From: Klebsiella sp. BIGb0138
Lineage (GTDB): Bacteria > Pseudomonadota > Gammaproteobacteria > Enterobacterales > Enterobacteriaceae
DNA: 64,000 nucleotides
NCBI RefSeq assembly: GCF_004342285.1
Contig: NZ_SMCV01000002.1
Span: forward strand, 248,001 to 312,000
Direction of reading: 5' to 3'
In this document: positions 13,588-22,540 of the stretch, piece after piece
Position numbering within the stretch: position 1 is the first letter of the stretch
Layout of the letters: the number at the start of each line of letters is the position of its first letter
The notes under the pieces: generated by a model
The model's database searches: none
What the model was told of the DNA's origin: nothing
Seen by the model: the letters and a program-made list of their open reading frames with translations, nothing else
Translations under genes and position numbers: made by a program

Positions 13588-14112
13588 TCACTGCGGCGCC
13601 AGCAGGCGACGGTAGATAGCGGCCGTTTCCTCATCAAAACAGACAAAACAGACCCGCTCCAGCGGGTTGTAGCGCGTCAGAAAGGTATTCACCGTCTGCA
13701 CGGCGATTTCCGCAGCCGCCTGCTTAGGATAACCATAAACGCCGGTGCTGATTGCCGGGAAGGCAATCGAGCGATAGTTATTTGCTGCCGCCAGCAGCAG
13801 GCTATTGCGATAGGCATCCGCCAGCAGCTCCGCCTCCTGCCGATCGCCCCCGTGCCAGACCGGCCCGACGGCGTGAATAACCGCGCTGGCCGGCAGCTGT
13901 CCCGCGGCCGTAATCACCGCATGCCCCGGCGGACACTCTCCTTGCTGCTGGCGAACGACCTGACAGGCGGCAAGCAGTTGCGGCCCGGCGGCACGGTGAA
14001 TCGCGCCATCGACCCCGCCCCCGCCAAGTAGCGAGGGGTTAGCGGCATTGACGATAACATCGACGTGCAGCGTAGTGATGTCGCCGAGAATAACCTCAGG
14101 TTTAACCGTCAT
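13588..14112 (-). CDS. ymdB: O-acetyl-ADP-ribose deacetylase / RNase III inhibitor YmdB
   Basis: A cytosolic macrodomain protein. E. coli YmdB deacetylates O-acetyl-ADP-ribose and inhibits RNase III during stress. The 174-residue product carries the macrodomain signatures [19 protein letters not shown] (about residues 20-40) and the phosphate loop ISTGVYGYP (about 120). The start at 14112 follows a perfect AGGAGG with good spacing, so it is preferred over an upstream one six codons away. Confidence 0.93.
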   Translation of the reverse strand: MTVKPEVILGDITTLHVDVIVNAANPSLLGGGGVDGAIHRAAGPQLLAACQVVRQQQGECPPGHAVITAAGQLPASAVIHAVGPVWHGGDRQEAELLADAYRNSLLLAAANNYRSIAFPAISTGVYGYPKQAAAEIAVQTVNTFLTRYNPLERVCFVCFDEETAAIYRRLLAPQ

Positions 14113-14263
14113 TTCGCCTCCTGTCGGCAAACGTCTTTACATAAAGCATAGCGGATAATATGGCACGATAACCTCTGGGACGAAAGCCTGGGCGTGCGCA
14201 TGTCACTGATAATCAATGTGCAGAATAGCAAGGGTATGTTACGGAACATTAACGGCGGGGAGT

Positions 14264-14288
14264 AAAAAAAAAGGGCCCGAGGCCCTGT
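14264..14288 (-). terminator. Rho-independent terminator after ycdZ
   Basis: On the minus strand AGGGCC-TCG-GGCCCT is followed by nine T residues. It lies 24 bp after the ycdZ stop. Confidence 0.85.
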
Positions 14289-14311
14289 TTATGCGTGCGG
14301 AGCGAGTCAGC

Positions 14312-14806
14312 TTATACCCGGTCGGGCGTTTCATTGCCCAGAGATGATTTCTGCTTGCGCGCTCGCGCCGCCAGCCATAGCCCGCTATTTTTCATCGCAT
14401 AGCCGAATACCAGCCCCAGCGCCAGCGAAGGCACCACCACACGCCAGTCGCCGTTACCGGCAAAGGTGGCACAGGCGCCAATAAAGGTACCGGGGACAAA
14501 AGAGAGCAGCAGTTGCCGAGCCTGAATGCACATCAGGAAGGCGACGACGCCGGTCATCATGTAGCCCAGGATCTCGAGATGCGGCGCCAGCGCACTGCCA
14601 TATATAATGACCAGCGCCCACACCACCCCACTCATCACCGTGCAGGTTGAAATCAGCAGGCCTTTCAGCCCGCCCTGCGGACAAGCGAAATAGGCCGTAC
14701 AGCCGAGAAAGCCCGCCCAGCTCAGCAGGCCGAGCGCGACCGCCACCCATCCCCAAATACCGGAGAGAATGCCTGTGGTGATTGCGATTGCGAGAAGTAT
14801 GTTCAT
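14312..14806 (-). CDS. ycdZ: DUF1097 inner-membrane protein YcdZ
   Basis: A 164-residue inner-membrane protein with about five hydrophobic helices, matching E. coli YcdZ of the DUF1097 family. Function unknown. The start MNILLAIAITTG is chosen because E. coli YcdZ begins there; the frame is open 16 codons upstream. In E. coli the curli operons lie between this gene and ymdB; here only 199 bp with a terminator remains. Confidence 0.92.
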   Translation of the reverse strand: MNILLAIAITTGILSGIWGWVAVALGLLSWAGFLGCTAYFACPQGGLKGLLISTCTVMSGVVWALVIIYGSALAPHLEILGYMMTGVVAFLMCIQARQLLLSFVPGTFIGACATFAGNGDWRVVVPSLALGLVFGYAMKNSGLWLAARARKQKSSLGNETPDRV

Positions 14807-14909
14807 GCCGCGTATCATAGCAGATACGCGGCGCTCAAATGCGATCTGGAGCACATTACATGCAACATCAGAATATCAATTGCATTTATTATGCGAGATG
14901 CATCACACT

Positions 14910-15464
14910 TTATTCTTCAGTTTCTTCCTGCAGTTCATCCCACATGGCCGAGATCGCATCGCGCGTCAGCGGCGCCATCGTGCGCCAGAATGGCGTTTCG
15001 GCATGGGCCTCGACCTTACCGAGGAAAGTGCCGCACCATGGCAGAATGTAATCGGCAAACAGCGTTTCCAGCGTTTCGCTTTCATCCTCCGGGGCATGGT
15101 CTTCAAGCCATGAAGCGGCCAGCAGCAACGAGCCAATATGGTCCGCGTTGCCTTCTCCGGTGGGGATCCCGTGCGCGCTGAGGAAACCGCGCACTTCCGC
15201 TTCGCTCGCCCCCTCGACCCAGGCACTACGATAAGGAGGAACGCGACACTCTTCGCCAACAAACAGCGCGTTGTAGTCCGCGGCCAGCGGTTGCACGTCG
15301 CAGCTTTGTTGCAGACGCTCCAGCTGCTCATCCTGCTCCAGCGGCCAGCTCGCCGCCAGTTTCCCTTCACGAATCAGGGTAAACAGCGGTACCAGAAGCG
15401 GATCTTGCGGCTGGCGATAGTACAAAGAGCCCAGCACGCGGCAGAGGATTGAAAACTCGTTCAT
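14910..15464 (-). CDS. ycdY: TorD-family chaperone YcdY
   Basis: A 184-residue cytosolic all-helical protein of the TorD/DmsD redox-enzyme chaperone family. In E. coli YcdY stimulates the phosphatase YcdX by aiding zinc insertion, and both are needed for swarming. The sequence matches E. coli from MNEFSILCRVLGSLYYR through the acidic C-terminus. ycdX lies 22 bp upstream on the same strand, consistent with a ycdX-ycdY operon and a partner relationship. Confidence 0.94.
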   Translation of the reverse strand: MNEFSILCRVLGSLYYRQPQDPLLVPLFTLIREGKLAASWPLEQDEQLERLQQSCDVQPLAADYNALFVGEECRVPPYRSAWVEGASEAEVRGFLSAHGIPTGEGNADHIGSLLLAASWLEDHAPEDESETLETLFADYILPWCGTFLGKVEAHAETPFWRTMAPLTRDAISAMWDELQEETEE

Positions 15465-15486
15465 TCATTTATTCCAGTTGTTCAAA

Positions 15487-16224
15487 TTAAAGGTCAGCAA
15501 ATTCAGGAATCGCCGGCATCCCGCGAGACTCGAGGAAATCCAGCAGCCGACGCGGAGAAACGTTCAGGATCCGCTCCTCCGGGAAGTTCACTTCATCAAG
15601 GATTTTACGACACTCTCTGAATTCACCGAGGGTAAATGCCGTGTGCGAATCGGAGCCCAACGCCACCCAACCTCCGGCATCGCGCACCGCGGCAGCAATG
15701 GCCCGACAGTTATCTTCGCTGCCCACGCGGGAAGAAATGAAGGATGAGTTGTTGATTTCCAGCGCCACCTGATATTTCGCCGCCGCTTCAGCAATCGCCG
15801 GGATATCGACGGGGAATTTAGGGTTACCCGGATGGCTAATAATATGCACCGCGCCGCTGGCCATCGCGGCGATCATCGCCTCGGTATGAGTCGCTTTGTC
15901 CTGCGGTGGAAAGACCGGCTCGTGGAAACCCGCAATGAACAGGTCCAGTGAGGTGAGCATCGGGCCGGAACAGTCGATTTCGCCGTGGATATTTTTAATG
16001 TTGGCTTCAATCCCGCGCAAAATGCCGACGCCGTCCACCAGCCGCGGCCAGATGCGCATATTGACAAAATGCCAGTAGTGCGGCGCATCGGCCATATCCG
16101 GACCATGGTCGGTAATGGCGAAAAGTTTGATCCCCTTACGCTTTGCTTCCGCAATATAATCGTGCAGGGTGCTGTAGGCGTGGGTACTGGCGACGGTATG
16201 CATGTGCAGGTCAACAGGATACAT
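15487..16224 (-). CDS. ycdX: PHP-family phosphatase YcdX
   Basis: A cytosolic trinuclear-zinc phosphatase of the PHP superfamily, required for swarming in E. coli. The 245-residue length equals the E. coli protein. Metal-ligand motifs are visible: DLHMHT (His7, His9), ITDHGPD and, near the end, LGSDSHT. The start MYPVDLHMH is preferred over a codon nine residues upstream because it matches the family and follows GAGAATG-type SD sequence. Transcribed with ycdY. Confidence 0.93.
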   Translation of the reverse strand: MYPVDLHMHTVASTHAYSTLHDYIAEAKRKGIKLFAITDHGPDMADAPHYWHFVNMRIWPRLVDGVGILRGIEANIKNIHGEIDCSGPMLTSLDLFIAGFHEPVFPPQDKATHTEAMIAAMASGAVHIISHPGNPKFPVDIPAIAEAAAKYQVALEINNSSFISSRVGSEDNCRAIAAAVRDAGGWVALGSDSHTAFTLGEFRECRKILDEVNFPEERILNVSPRRLLDFLESRGMPAIPEFADL

Positions 16225-16281
16225 CACATTCTCCTTCTCTGTTTGTGGCAAGAATAGCAGGTATCAGGGCGTATGATGAGC

Positions 16282-16308
16282 AAAAACCCCGCCTCAGCGG
16301 GGTTTTCT
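16282..16308 (-). terminator. Rho-independent terminator after ghrA
   Basis: AAAACCCCGCCTCAGCGGGGTTTT forms a stem of about ten pairs whose T-run faces both ways. It overlaps the ghrA stop region and separates ghrA from ycdX. Confidence 0.85.
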
Positions 16309-16309
16309 C

Positions 16310-17248
16310 TTAGTATCCGCGCTGGCGATCGACCTGCCCGTTCACCGTTTCGCCCCGCTCCAGCTGGCCAATGGTCCCGGCAATATAGGTAATGGCTTCC
16401 TGAGGACGCGTCACCGCCGCGACATGCGGCGTCATCGCCACCCGAGGATGCGCCCACAGCGGGCTGTCAGCCGGTAACGGTTCGCGGCTAAAGACATCCA
16501 GCATCGCGCCTTTAAGCTTACCGCTGTTCAGCGCCGCCAGGAGATCGTCTTCGACGACGTGAACGCCCCGGGCCAAATTGAGAACATAGCTGTTATCCGG
16601 AAGCTGCGCCAACAGCTGCTGATTAATTATACCGGCGGTTTCCGCCGTATTCGGTAGCAGGTTGATCAGCACGCGCGTACCGCCGAGGAATTCCCCCAGT
16701 TCCTCCGCCCCGGCAAAGCTTTGCACCTGCGGCCAGGATTTGCGGCTCCGGCTCCAGACACGCAGCGGGAAGTCCCACGCCTGTAGCGCCTCGGCGACTT
16801 TCGCCCCGAGTACGCCCGCGCCCATAATCCCGACGGTAAACTCGTCACGGCGGTAGTCCGCCAGCGGCTGCCAGCGAGCTTCCTGTTTTAGCGCCTGATA
16901 GTCATCGAAGCGGCGGAACCAGTGCAATACCTGGCTCACGGCATATTCTTGCATCTGCAGGCCCATGCCGGTGTCTTCCAGGCGGAATAGCGGAATCGAC
17001 AGCGGCAACATTTCCGGGTGCTCACGCAGTTTGCTCAGAATGGAGTCAACGCCGGCCCCCAGGGCGAAGACGGCTTTCAGGTCGCGTCCCTGCAGCATCT
17101 CTACCGGGGGATGCCACACCAGCGCGTAGTCAGCAGGGTGGTTGTCGCCGGGTTTCCACTCGCGAACGCGCGATCCTGGCAGCTGTTTTTCCAGCTCGGC
17201 AATCCAGTACGGGGTATCAAACGTCGGGTGATAAAAGATAATGTCCAT
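16310..17248 (-). CDS. ghrA: glyoxylate/hydroxypyruvate reductase A
   Basis: A cytosolic NADPH-dependent reductase that converts glyoxylate to glycolate and hydroxypyruvate to glycerate. The 312 residues equal E. coli GhrA. It belongs to the D-2-hydroxyacid dehydrogenase family: a nucleotide-binding GAGVLGAKV loop near residue 143, the catalytic-Arg motif [12 protein letters not shown] (about 225-236) and the His motif [10 protein letters not shown] near 280. It is divergent from serX, as in E. coli. It lies close to a large glycolate/glyoxylate gene block, though it is a core gene. Confidence 0.95.
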   Translation of the reverse strand: MDIIFYHPTFDTPYWIAELEKQLPGSRVREWKPGDNHPADYALVWHPPVEMLQGRDLKAVFALGAGVDSILSKLREHPEMLPLSIPLFRLEDTGMGLQMQEYAVSQVLHWFRRFDDYQALKQEARWQPLADYRRDEFTVGIMGAGVLGAKVAEALQAWDFPLRVWSRSRKSWPQVQSFAGAEELGEFLGGTRVLINLLPNTAETAGIINQQLLAQLPDNSYVLNLARGVHVVEDDLLAALNSGKLKGAMLDVFSREPLPADSPLWAHPRVAMTPHVAAVTRPQEAITYIAGTIGQLERGETVNGQVDRQRGY

Positions 17249-17451
17249 AGTGACTCCTGATCGCTGACGCTTTACCCAGGCTAAGCCAAGCGTCGTATTT
17301 TACTTGTTGTTTTCTATTAGGTTGCCAGCATAACAAATTTCACTTTGCTGTCAGATAAAAAGAGAGTGGTGGCAAAAAAATCGATTGTCGCGCATTTAAA
17401 AAGCAAGTTGCGCGAAGTTTGGCTAAACGCACGTTTTTTTGAAAAAGTTGA

Positions 17452-17480
17452 TTGACGAGAGATACGTATTTCCCTAAATT
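17452..17480 (+). promoter_or_regulatory. promoter of tRNA-Ser copy 1
   Basis: A -35 TTGACG (17452-17457) is spaced 17 bp from a -10 TAAATT (17475-17480), followed by a GC-rich stretch before the tRNA gene, as in stable-RNA promoters. Confidence 0.6.
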
Positions 17481-17515
17481 AGCGCCCGTTCCCGGCAGCA
17501 AGGGAACGACAATAT

Positions 17516-17603
17516 GGTGAGGTGTCCGAGTGGCTGAAGGAGCACGCCTGGAAAGTGTGTATACGGCAACGTATCGGGGGTTCGAATCCCCCCCTCACCG
17601 CCA
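17516..17603 (+). tRNA. serX: tRNA-Ser(GGA)
   Basis: An 88-base class II tRNA with an acceptor stem GGTGAGG/CCTCACC, an encoded GCCA 3' end, a long variable arm, the TTCGAATC T-loop and the anticodon GGA at 17550-17552, reading UCC and UCU. It is divergent from ghrA exactly as serX in E. coli, which is a known island integration site. An identical gene lies at 55578, and the similarity continues about 117 bp past the 3' end. Confidence 0.97.
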
Positions 17604-17609
17604 TATTTT

Positions 17610-17645
17610 AAGAAGAGCTCGTACGCAAGTGCGGGCTTTTTTTTC
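17610..17645 (+). terminator. terminator of tRNA-Ser copy 1
   Basis: AGCTCG pairs with CGGGCT (one G-U pair), with further pairing in the loop, followed by eight T residues. It lies just after the tRNA 3' end. Confidence 0.75.
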
Positions 17646-17837
17646 GCATGTTGTACCCCACCAGGGGGGAGATGAGAAGCCCCGACCGGGGTTCGACAGC
17701 TGGCGCAGCCAGCTGGACAGCCTGCAATTACACCATCCCCGGAATAACAGACATGCCTGCGAGTTCCGGTAACAGTTTCCCGTATCGTTGCGCATGCCGA
17801 TACACGCAGCATCCCTATCTCTACCCGAACAACGGTT

Positions 17838-18758
17838 TCAGATTAATGGATAAGTCTTGTCCCAATACCCCGGAGTCTGATACAGCGCCTTGAGATAATC
17901 GATAAATAATCTCACCTTCGCCGGCAGATAACGTTGCTGGGGGAAAACGGCCTGGATGTTGTATGCCGGCAACGCATACTCATCCAGCGCCGTAATGAGT
18001 TCGCCGCGCTGCAGTTCACCATGAATCTCCCAGGTCGAACGCCAACCAATCCCCAACCCCTGTTTTACCCACGACAGTAAAAGCTCGCCATCATTACATG
18101 CCAGGTCGCCGCGAACCTTAATCGCCACCTGCCGGCCCTGGTTCTGAAACGTCCAGCCGCGCTGTTGCCCGCCCTGCATGCTAAAGGCCAGACAGTTATG
18201 TTTTGCTAAATCATCAAGCGAGTGCAGCATACCGCAGCGGGAAAAATACTCCGGGGTACCGCACACCACCCGCTGGTTTGGAAATAGCTTAATCGCCACA
18301 TAGGTGGGATCCAGAATCTCGCCGATACGGATACTCATATCAAAACCGTCATTGACCAGATCGAGAACCGTATCGGTGAAGTTGAAATTAAGATTAAGCT
18401 CCGGGTAGCGCTGTTTGAAAGCGTAGACATGCGGCGCAATATGGCGACGGCCAAATGCCGCCGGCGCCGATACGGAGAGCTGCCCGTTCACCGCCAGGTT
18501 GCTGTTGCTGATATCGCCCTCAACTTCATCGAACTCATGCAGCACGGTTTTCGCGCGTTCCAGCAGGCGTTCGCCGGCTTCGGTAAGCTTGAGTCCGCGG
18601 GTTGAACGATGCATCAGCTTGACGCCCAGCCGCCTCTCCAGCGCGTCCAGCCGCCGCCCCAGAATCGCCGGGGTCACGCCTTCATTGACAGCGGCCGCCG
18701 CAAAGCTCCCCTTCTCCGCGACCTGCACAAATGTATTCAGCTCGGTGTAGCGCCCCAC
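17838..18758 (-). CDS. LysR-family regulator divergent from gcl
   Basis: A 306-residue LysR-type transcription regulator with an N-terminal winged helix (residues about 5-65, FVQVAEKGSFAAAA, RLDALERRLGVKL) and a substrate-binding domain. The start is a GTG, six bases after GGAGG; a nearby ATG is out of frame. It is divergent from the gcl-hyi-glxR-kinase cluster with a 107-bp spacer, the classical layout for a LysR protein controlling its neighbour. E. coli uses the IclR-type AllR for gcl, so control here would differ. The effector is unknown, perhaps glyoxylate. Confidence 0.88.
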   Translation of the reverse strand: MGRYTELNTFVQVAEKGSFAAAAVNEGVTPAILGRRLDALERRLGVKLMHRSTRGLKLTEAGERLLERAKTVLHEFDEVEGDISNSNLAVNGQLSVSAPAAFGRRHIAPHVYAFKQRYPELNLNFNFTDTVLDLVNDGFDMSIRIGEILDPTYVAIKLFPNQRVVCGTPEYFSRCGMLHSLDDLAKHNCLAFSMQGGQQRGWTFQNQGRQVAIKVRGDLACNDGELLLSWVKQGLGIGWRSTWEIHGELQRGELITALDEYALPAYNIQAVFPQQRYLPAKVRLFIDYLKALYQTPGYWDKTYPLI

Positions 18759-18865
18759 CCCATACCTCCAGTATCGACAGAAACCGATTTTAGGTCATTC
18801 AAGTAACATATAGCCTATTTTATGCTGAAGACGATAATTAAAATATCGACTATCAGGAGTTAATC

Positions 18866-20641
18866 ATGACCAGAATGAGAGCAATCGAAGCCGCTGTCCA
18901 GGTAATGCGGCGCGAGGGGGTGGATACGGCTTTCGGCGTACCCGGCGCGGCGATTAATCCCCTGTACGCCGCGATGCAGAAAATCGGCGGTATCGACCAT
19001 GTACTGGCTCGTCACGTGGAAGGCGCTTCACACATGGCTGAGGGCTATACCCGCACCAACGCCGGCAATATCGGCGTCTGTATCGGCACATCCGGCCCGG
19101 CAGGTACCGATATGGTCACCGGGCTCTATTCGGCCTGCGCAGATTCGATTCCCCTGCTGTGTATCACCGGCCAGGCGCCACGCGCCAGAATGCATAAAGA
19201 AGATTTTCAGGCTGTCGATATCACCAGCATCGTCAAACCAGTGACCAAATGGGCGACGACGGTGATGGAGCCGGGCCAGGTTCCTTACGCCTTCCAGAAG
19301 GCATTTTACGAAATGCGCAGCGGGCGTCCGGGGCCGGTGCTGATCGATCTGCCGTTTGATGTGCAAATGGCGGAAATTGAATTCGATATCGACACCTATG
19401 AGCCATTACCGGTACACCGCCCGGCGGCAAGCCGGGCCCAGGCGGAAAAAGCGCTGGCGATGCTTAACGCAGCCGAGCGGCCTCTGCTCGTCGCCGGCGG
19501 CGGTATTATCAACGCCGACGCCAGCGAACAGCTGGTCGCCTTTGCGGAAATGACCGGCATTCCGGTTATTCCCACCCTTATGGGCTGGGGCACGATCCCT
19601 GACGATCACCCGCTGATGGCCGGAATGGTGGGATTACAAACCGCGCATCGCTACGGTAACGCCACGCTGCTGGCCGCCGATGTGGTGTGCGGCATTGGTA
19701 ACCGCTGGGCCAATCGCCATACCGGTTCGGTGGAGGTGTACACCGAAGGTCGCCGCTTTATTCATGTCGATATCGAACCGACGCAAATCGGCCGGGTCTT
19801 CACCCCCGATTTTGGCATTGTCTCGGATGCCGGCGCTGCCCTGGAGCGTTTCCTGGAGGTGGCCCGCGAATGGAAGGCCGCGGGCAAACTCAAGGATCGC
19901 AGCGCCTGGGCCAGCGAATGCGCCGCGCGTAAACGGACGATGCACCGCAAAACCCATTTCGACAACGTGCCGGTAAAACCCCAGCGCGTCTATGAAGAGA
20001 TGAATAAATTCTTCGGTCAGGAAACCTGCTATGTCAGCACCATCGGTTTGTCGCAAATTGCAGGCGCGCAGTTTTTACACGTCTACAGGCCGCGCCACTG
20101 GATCAACTGTGGTCAGGCCGGCCCGCTAGGCTGGACGATTCCCGCGGCGCTGGGGGTGGTCAAAGCCGATCCGCAGCGCCAGGTGGTGGCGTTGTCCGGC
20201 GATTATGACTTTCAGTTTATGATCGAGGAATTGGCTGCCGGGGCACAGTTCAACCTCCCCTATATCCACATTCTGGTCAATAACTCCTACCTGGGGCTCA
20301 TCCGCCAGGCGCAGCGGAGCTTCGATATTGACTACTGCGTCCAGCTGTCGTTTGAAAATATCAACGCGCCGGAGATTAACGGCTACGGCGTCGATCACGT
20401 GGCGGTCGTGGAGGGTCTCGGCTGTAAAGCGCTGCGCGTATTCAACCCCGGCGAGATTCCGGCGGCGCTGCGTCAGGCGCAGGAGCTCATGCGGCAATAT
20501 CGCGTCCCGGTGGTGGTGGAAATTATTCTCGAGCGTGTCACCAACATTGCGATGGGAACGGAAATCAACGCGATCAATGAGTTTGAAGAGCTGGCGGAAA
20601 GTGCGGCCGATGCGCCCACTTCGGTTCCGCCATTTAACTGA
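18866..20641 (+). CDS. gcl: glyoxylate carboligase
   Basis: A ThDP- and FAD-binding cytosolic enzyme that condenses two glyoxylates to tartronate semialdehyde and CO2. The 591 residues compare with 593 in E. coli. The residue that is a catalytic Glu in most ThDP enzymes is Val51 here (ARHVEGA), a hallmark of this enzyme. The ThDP-magnesium motif GDYDF ... NNSYLG is seen near residues 440-475. SD CAGGAG precedes the ATG. First gene of a four-gene run leading to phosphoglycerate. Confidence 0.96.
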   Translation: MTRMRAIEAAVQVMRREGVDTAFGVPGAAINPLYAAMQKIGGIDHVLARHVEGASHMAEGYTRTNAGNIGVCIGTSGPAGTDMVTGLYSACADSIPLLCITGQAPRARMHKEDFQAVDITSIVKPVTKWATTVMEPGQVPYAFQKAFYEMRSGRPGPVLIDLPFDVQMAEIEFDIDTYEPLPVHRPAASRAQAEKALAMLNAAERPLLVAGGGIINADASEQLVAFAEMTGIPVIPTLMGWGTIPDDHPLMAGMVGLQTAHRYGNATLLAADVVCGIGNRWANRHTGSVEVYTEGRRFIHVDIEPTQIGRVFTPDFGIVSDAGAALERFLEVAREWKAAGKLKDRSAWASECAARKRTMHRKTHFDNVPVKPQRVYEEMNKFFGQETCYVSTIGLSQIAGAQFLHVYRPRHWINCGQAGPLGWTIPAALGVVKADPQRQVVALSGDYDFQFMIEELAAGAQFNLPYIHILVNNSYLGLIRQAQRSFDIDYCVQLSFENINAPEINGYGVDHVAVVEGLGCKALRVFNPGEIPAALRQAQELMRQYRVPVVVEIILERVTNIAMGTEINAINEFEELAESAADAPTSVPPFN

Positions 20642-20677
20642 TTAGCGTCTCTGACCCGTAAAAACAAGGAGCACACG

Positions 20678-21460
20678 ATGCCACGTTTTGCTGCAAACCT
20701 GTCCATGTTGTTTACCGAAGTAGATTTTATCGAACGCTTTTCTCTTGCCGCCAGGGCCGGTTTTAAGGGGGTGGAATATCTCTTCCCCTACGATTACAGC
20801 GCGGCTCAGCTGAGAACGCAGCTCGATGAGCATCGGCTCACTCAGGTGCTATTTAACCTGCCTGCCGGCGACTGGAACGCCGGCGAACGCGGCATCGCCT
20901 GCCTGCCTGAGCGGGTGGCGGAGTTCCGCGATGGCGTCGAGCAGGCGATTCTTTACGCCCATATTCTGGGGAATCACCAGGTTAACTGCCTGGCCGGCAT
21001 TAAGCCGCAAGGCTACGACGATGAGGTCATCGCGACAACCTTTATCGACAACCTGCGTTATGCCGCCGACAAACTGGCGCAGGCGGGCATCAAGCTGGTT
21101 ATGGAGCCGGTGAATACCCGCGACATCCCCGGTTTTTACCTTAATCACACCCGCCAGGCGCTGGAAATCATCTCCCGGGTTAACCATCCTAATCTGTTTA
21201 TCCAGTATGACATTTATCACATGCAGATTATGGAAGGCGATTTAGCCAGAACGCTGCAGGAAAACCTGACGCTCATCAATCATGTCCAGCTGGCGGATAA
21301 CCCGGGGCGGCATGAACCGGGAACCGGCGAAATTAATTATCCGTTTCTTTTCGCCCATCTGGAAGCGATTGGCTATCAGGGATGGATCGGCTGCGAGTAC
21401 AAACCCGCCACGACGACCGAAGCCGGTCTGGGCTGGATGAAAACGCACACTATTTCTTAA
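20678..21460 (+). CDS. hyi: hydroxypyruvate isomerase
   Basis: A cytosolic TIM-barrel enzyme of the xylose-isomerase-like superfamily that interconverts hydroxypyruvate and tartronate semialdehyde. The 260 residues match the E. coli size (258). The N-terminus MPRFAANLSMLF and EPVNTRDIPGF and YDIYHMQ motifs (metal and substrate site) are conserved. It lies 36 bp after gcl with its own AAGGAG, and 14 bp before glxR, so the three are probably co-transcribed. Confidence 0.95.
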   Translation: MPRFAANLSMLFTEVDFIERFSLAARAGFKGVEYLFPYDYSAAQLRTQLDEHRLTQVLFNLPAGDWNAGERGIACLPERVAEFRDGVEQAILYAHILGNHQVNCLAGIKPQGYDDEVIATTFIDNLRYAADKLAQAGIKLVMEPVNTRDIPGFYLNHTRQALEIISRVNHPNLFIQYDIYHMQIMEGDLARTLQENLTLINHVQLADNPGRHEPGTGEINYPFLFAHLEAIGYQGWIGCEYKPATTTEAGLGWMKTHTIS

Positions 21461-21474
21461 CGGAGACCGCGATT

Positions 21475-22368
21475 ATGGCACGTATTGGATTTATCGGAAC
21501 CGGCATCATGGGCAAACCGATGGCGCAGAATCTGCAAAAAGCCGGTCACACCCTGCTGTTCTCTGAACATCACCGGCCGGCACCCACCGAGCTGCTGGGC
21601 GAACACGGCATCGCCCTGCCGACACCGCAAGCGGTGGCCGGGGATGCCGAATTCATCATTATTATGGTGCCGGATACGCCGCAGGTTGCAGAGGTGCTTT
21701 TTGCCGATGGCGGCGTCGCTCAGGGGCTGAGCAGCGGTAAGGTGGTGATTGATATGAGCTCAATTTCACCCGGCGCGACGAAAGGGTTCGCAGCCCGGGT
21801 AAACGCGCTGGGCGCCGCTTATCTCGACGCCCCGGTATCGGGCGGCGAGGTCGGCGCACAGGCCGGAACCCTGTCAATCATGGTGGGCGGCGATGAGGTC
21901 ACCTTTGCGCGCGCGCTACCGCTGCTACAGGCGATGGGCAAAAATATCACTCACGTTGGCAGCAACGGCGATGGACAAACCGCCAAAGTCGCCAACCAGA
22001 TCATCGTCGCGCTCAATATTCAGGCCGTGGCGGAAGCGTTAGTTTTTGCGGCGAAAAATGGCGCCGATCCGGCCAAAGTGCGCGAGGCGTTGATGGGCGG
22101 GTTCGCCTCATCAAAAATTCTCGAAGTCCACGGGGAGCGGATGATCAAACGGACCTTTAACCCCGGGTTTCGTATCGCGTTGCACCAGAAGGATCTCAAT
22201 CTGGCGCTGGCTGGCGCAAAAGAGCTGGGCCTGAATTTGCCCAACACGGCCAATGCACAGCAGGTCTTTAGCACCTGCGTTGCGCTGGGCGGCGCGGAGT
22301 GGGATCACTCGGCGCTGGTAAAAGGACTCGAACATATGGCGAATTTCACCATTGACGGTCAGAAATAG
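21475..22368 (+). CDS. glxR: 2-hydroxy-3-oxopropionate (tartronate semialdehyde) reductase
   Basis: A cytosolic NAD(P)H-dependent reductase of the beta-hydroxyacid dehydrogenase family that makes D-glycerate from tartronate semialdehyde. The 297 residues include the nucleotide-binding GFIGTGIMG near the start, the family substrate motif DAPVSGGEVGA (about 120) and the catalytic Lys in GQTAKVANQ (about 171). The start at 21475 matches the family; the open frame upstream overlaps hyi and is not used. GarR is the close paralogue, but the gcl-hyi context supports glxR. Confidence 0.93.
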   Translation: MARIGFIGTGIMGKPMAQNLQKAGHTLLFSEHHRPAPTELLGEHGIALPTPQAVAGDAEFIIIMVPDTPQVAEVLFADGGVAQGLSSGKVVIDMSSISPGATKGFAARVNALGAAYLDAPVSGGEVGAQAGTLSIMVGGDEVTFARALPLLQAMGKNITHVGSNGDGQTAKVANQIIVALNIQAVAEALVFAAKNGADPAKVREALMGGFASSKILEVHGERMIKRTFNPGFRIALHQKDLNLALAGAKELGLNLPNTANAQQVFSTCVALGGAEWDHSALVKGLEHMANFTIDGQK

Positions 22369-22394
22369 GCAACAATTCTCCTCCTGAAGCGTAT

Positions 22395-22424
22395 GCCGGA
22401 TGCGGGAAACCCGCCGGCTTTTGC
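22395..22424 (+). terminator. hairpin after glxR
   Basis: GCCGG-AT-GCGGG / CCCGC-CGGC around an AAA loop, followed by TTTT. It looks like a weak terminator or attenuator between glxR and the kinase gene. The left arm resembles a REP core, but a full REP is not present. Confidence 0.5.
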
Positions 22425-22540
22425 TGAAAGAAGAGCCCTTACTGACGTACCCTACGCCCATCGGGCACATGTCAAATAAAGCGTAAAAATAAGACGCCAT
22501 TCGCGCTGCAGCCGTCGGGCAGCGCGTACAGGAGATCGCT

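Larger units (their letters stand above)
17516..17720 (+). repeat. 205-bp direct repeat, left copy (tRNA-Ser plus downstream flank)
   Basis: This segment recurs nearly base for base at 55578-55781, with a few substitutions and single-base indels in the terminator and following spacer. The match starts with ACAATAT before the tRNA and ends after GCCAGCTGGACAG. The repeats are in the same orientation, 38 kb apart. Confidence 0.92.

Noticed and set aside
22395-22424. REP element
   Set aside because: The GCCGGATG start resembles a REP core, but the rest departs from the consensus and a following T-run fits a terminator better.
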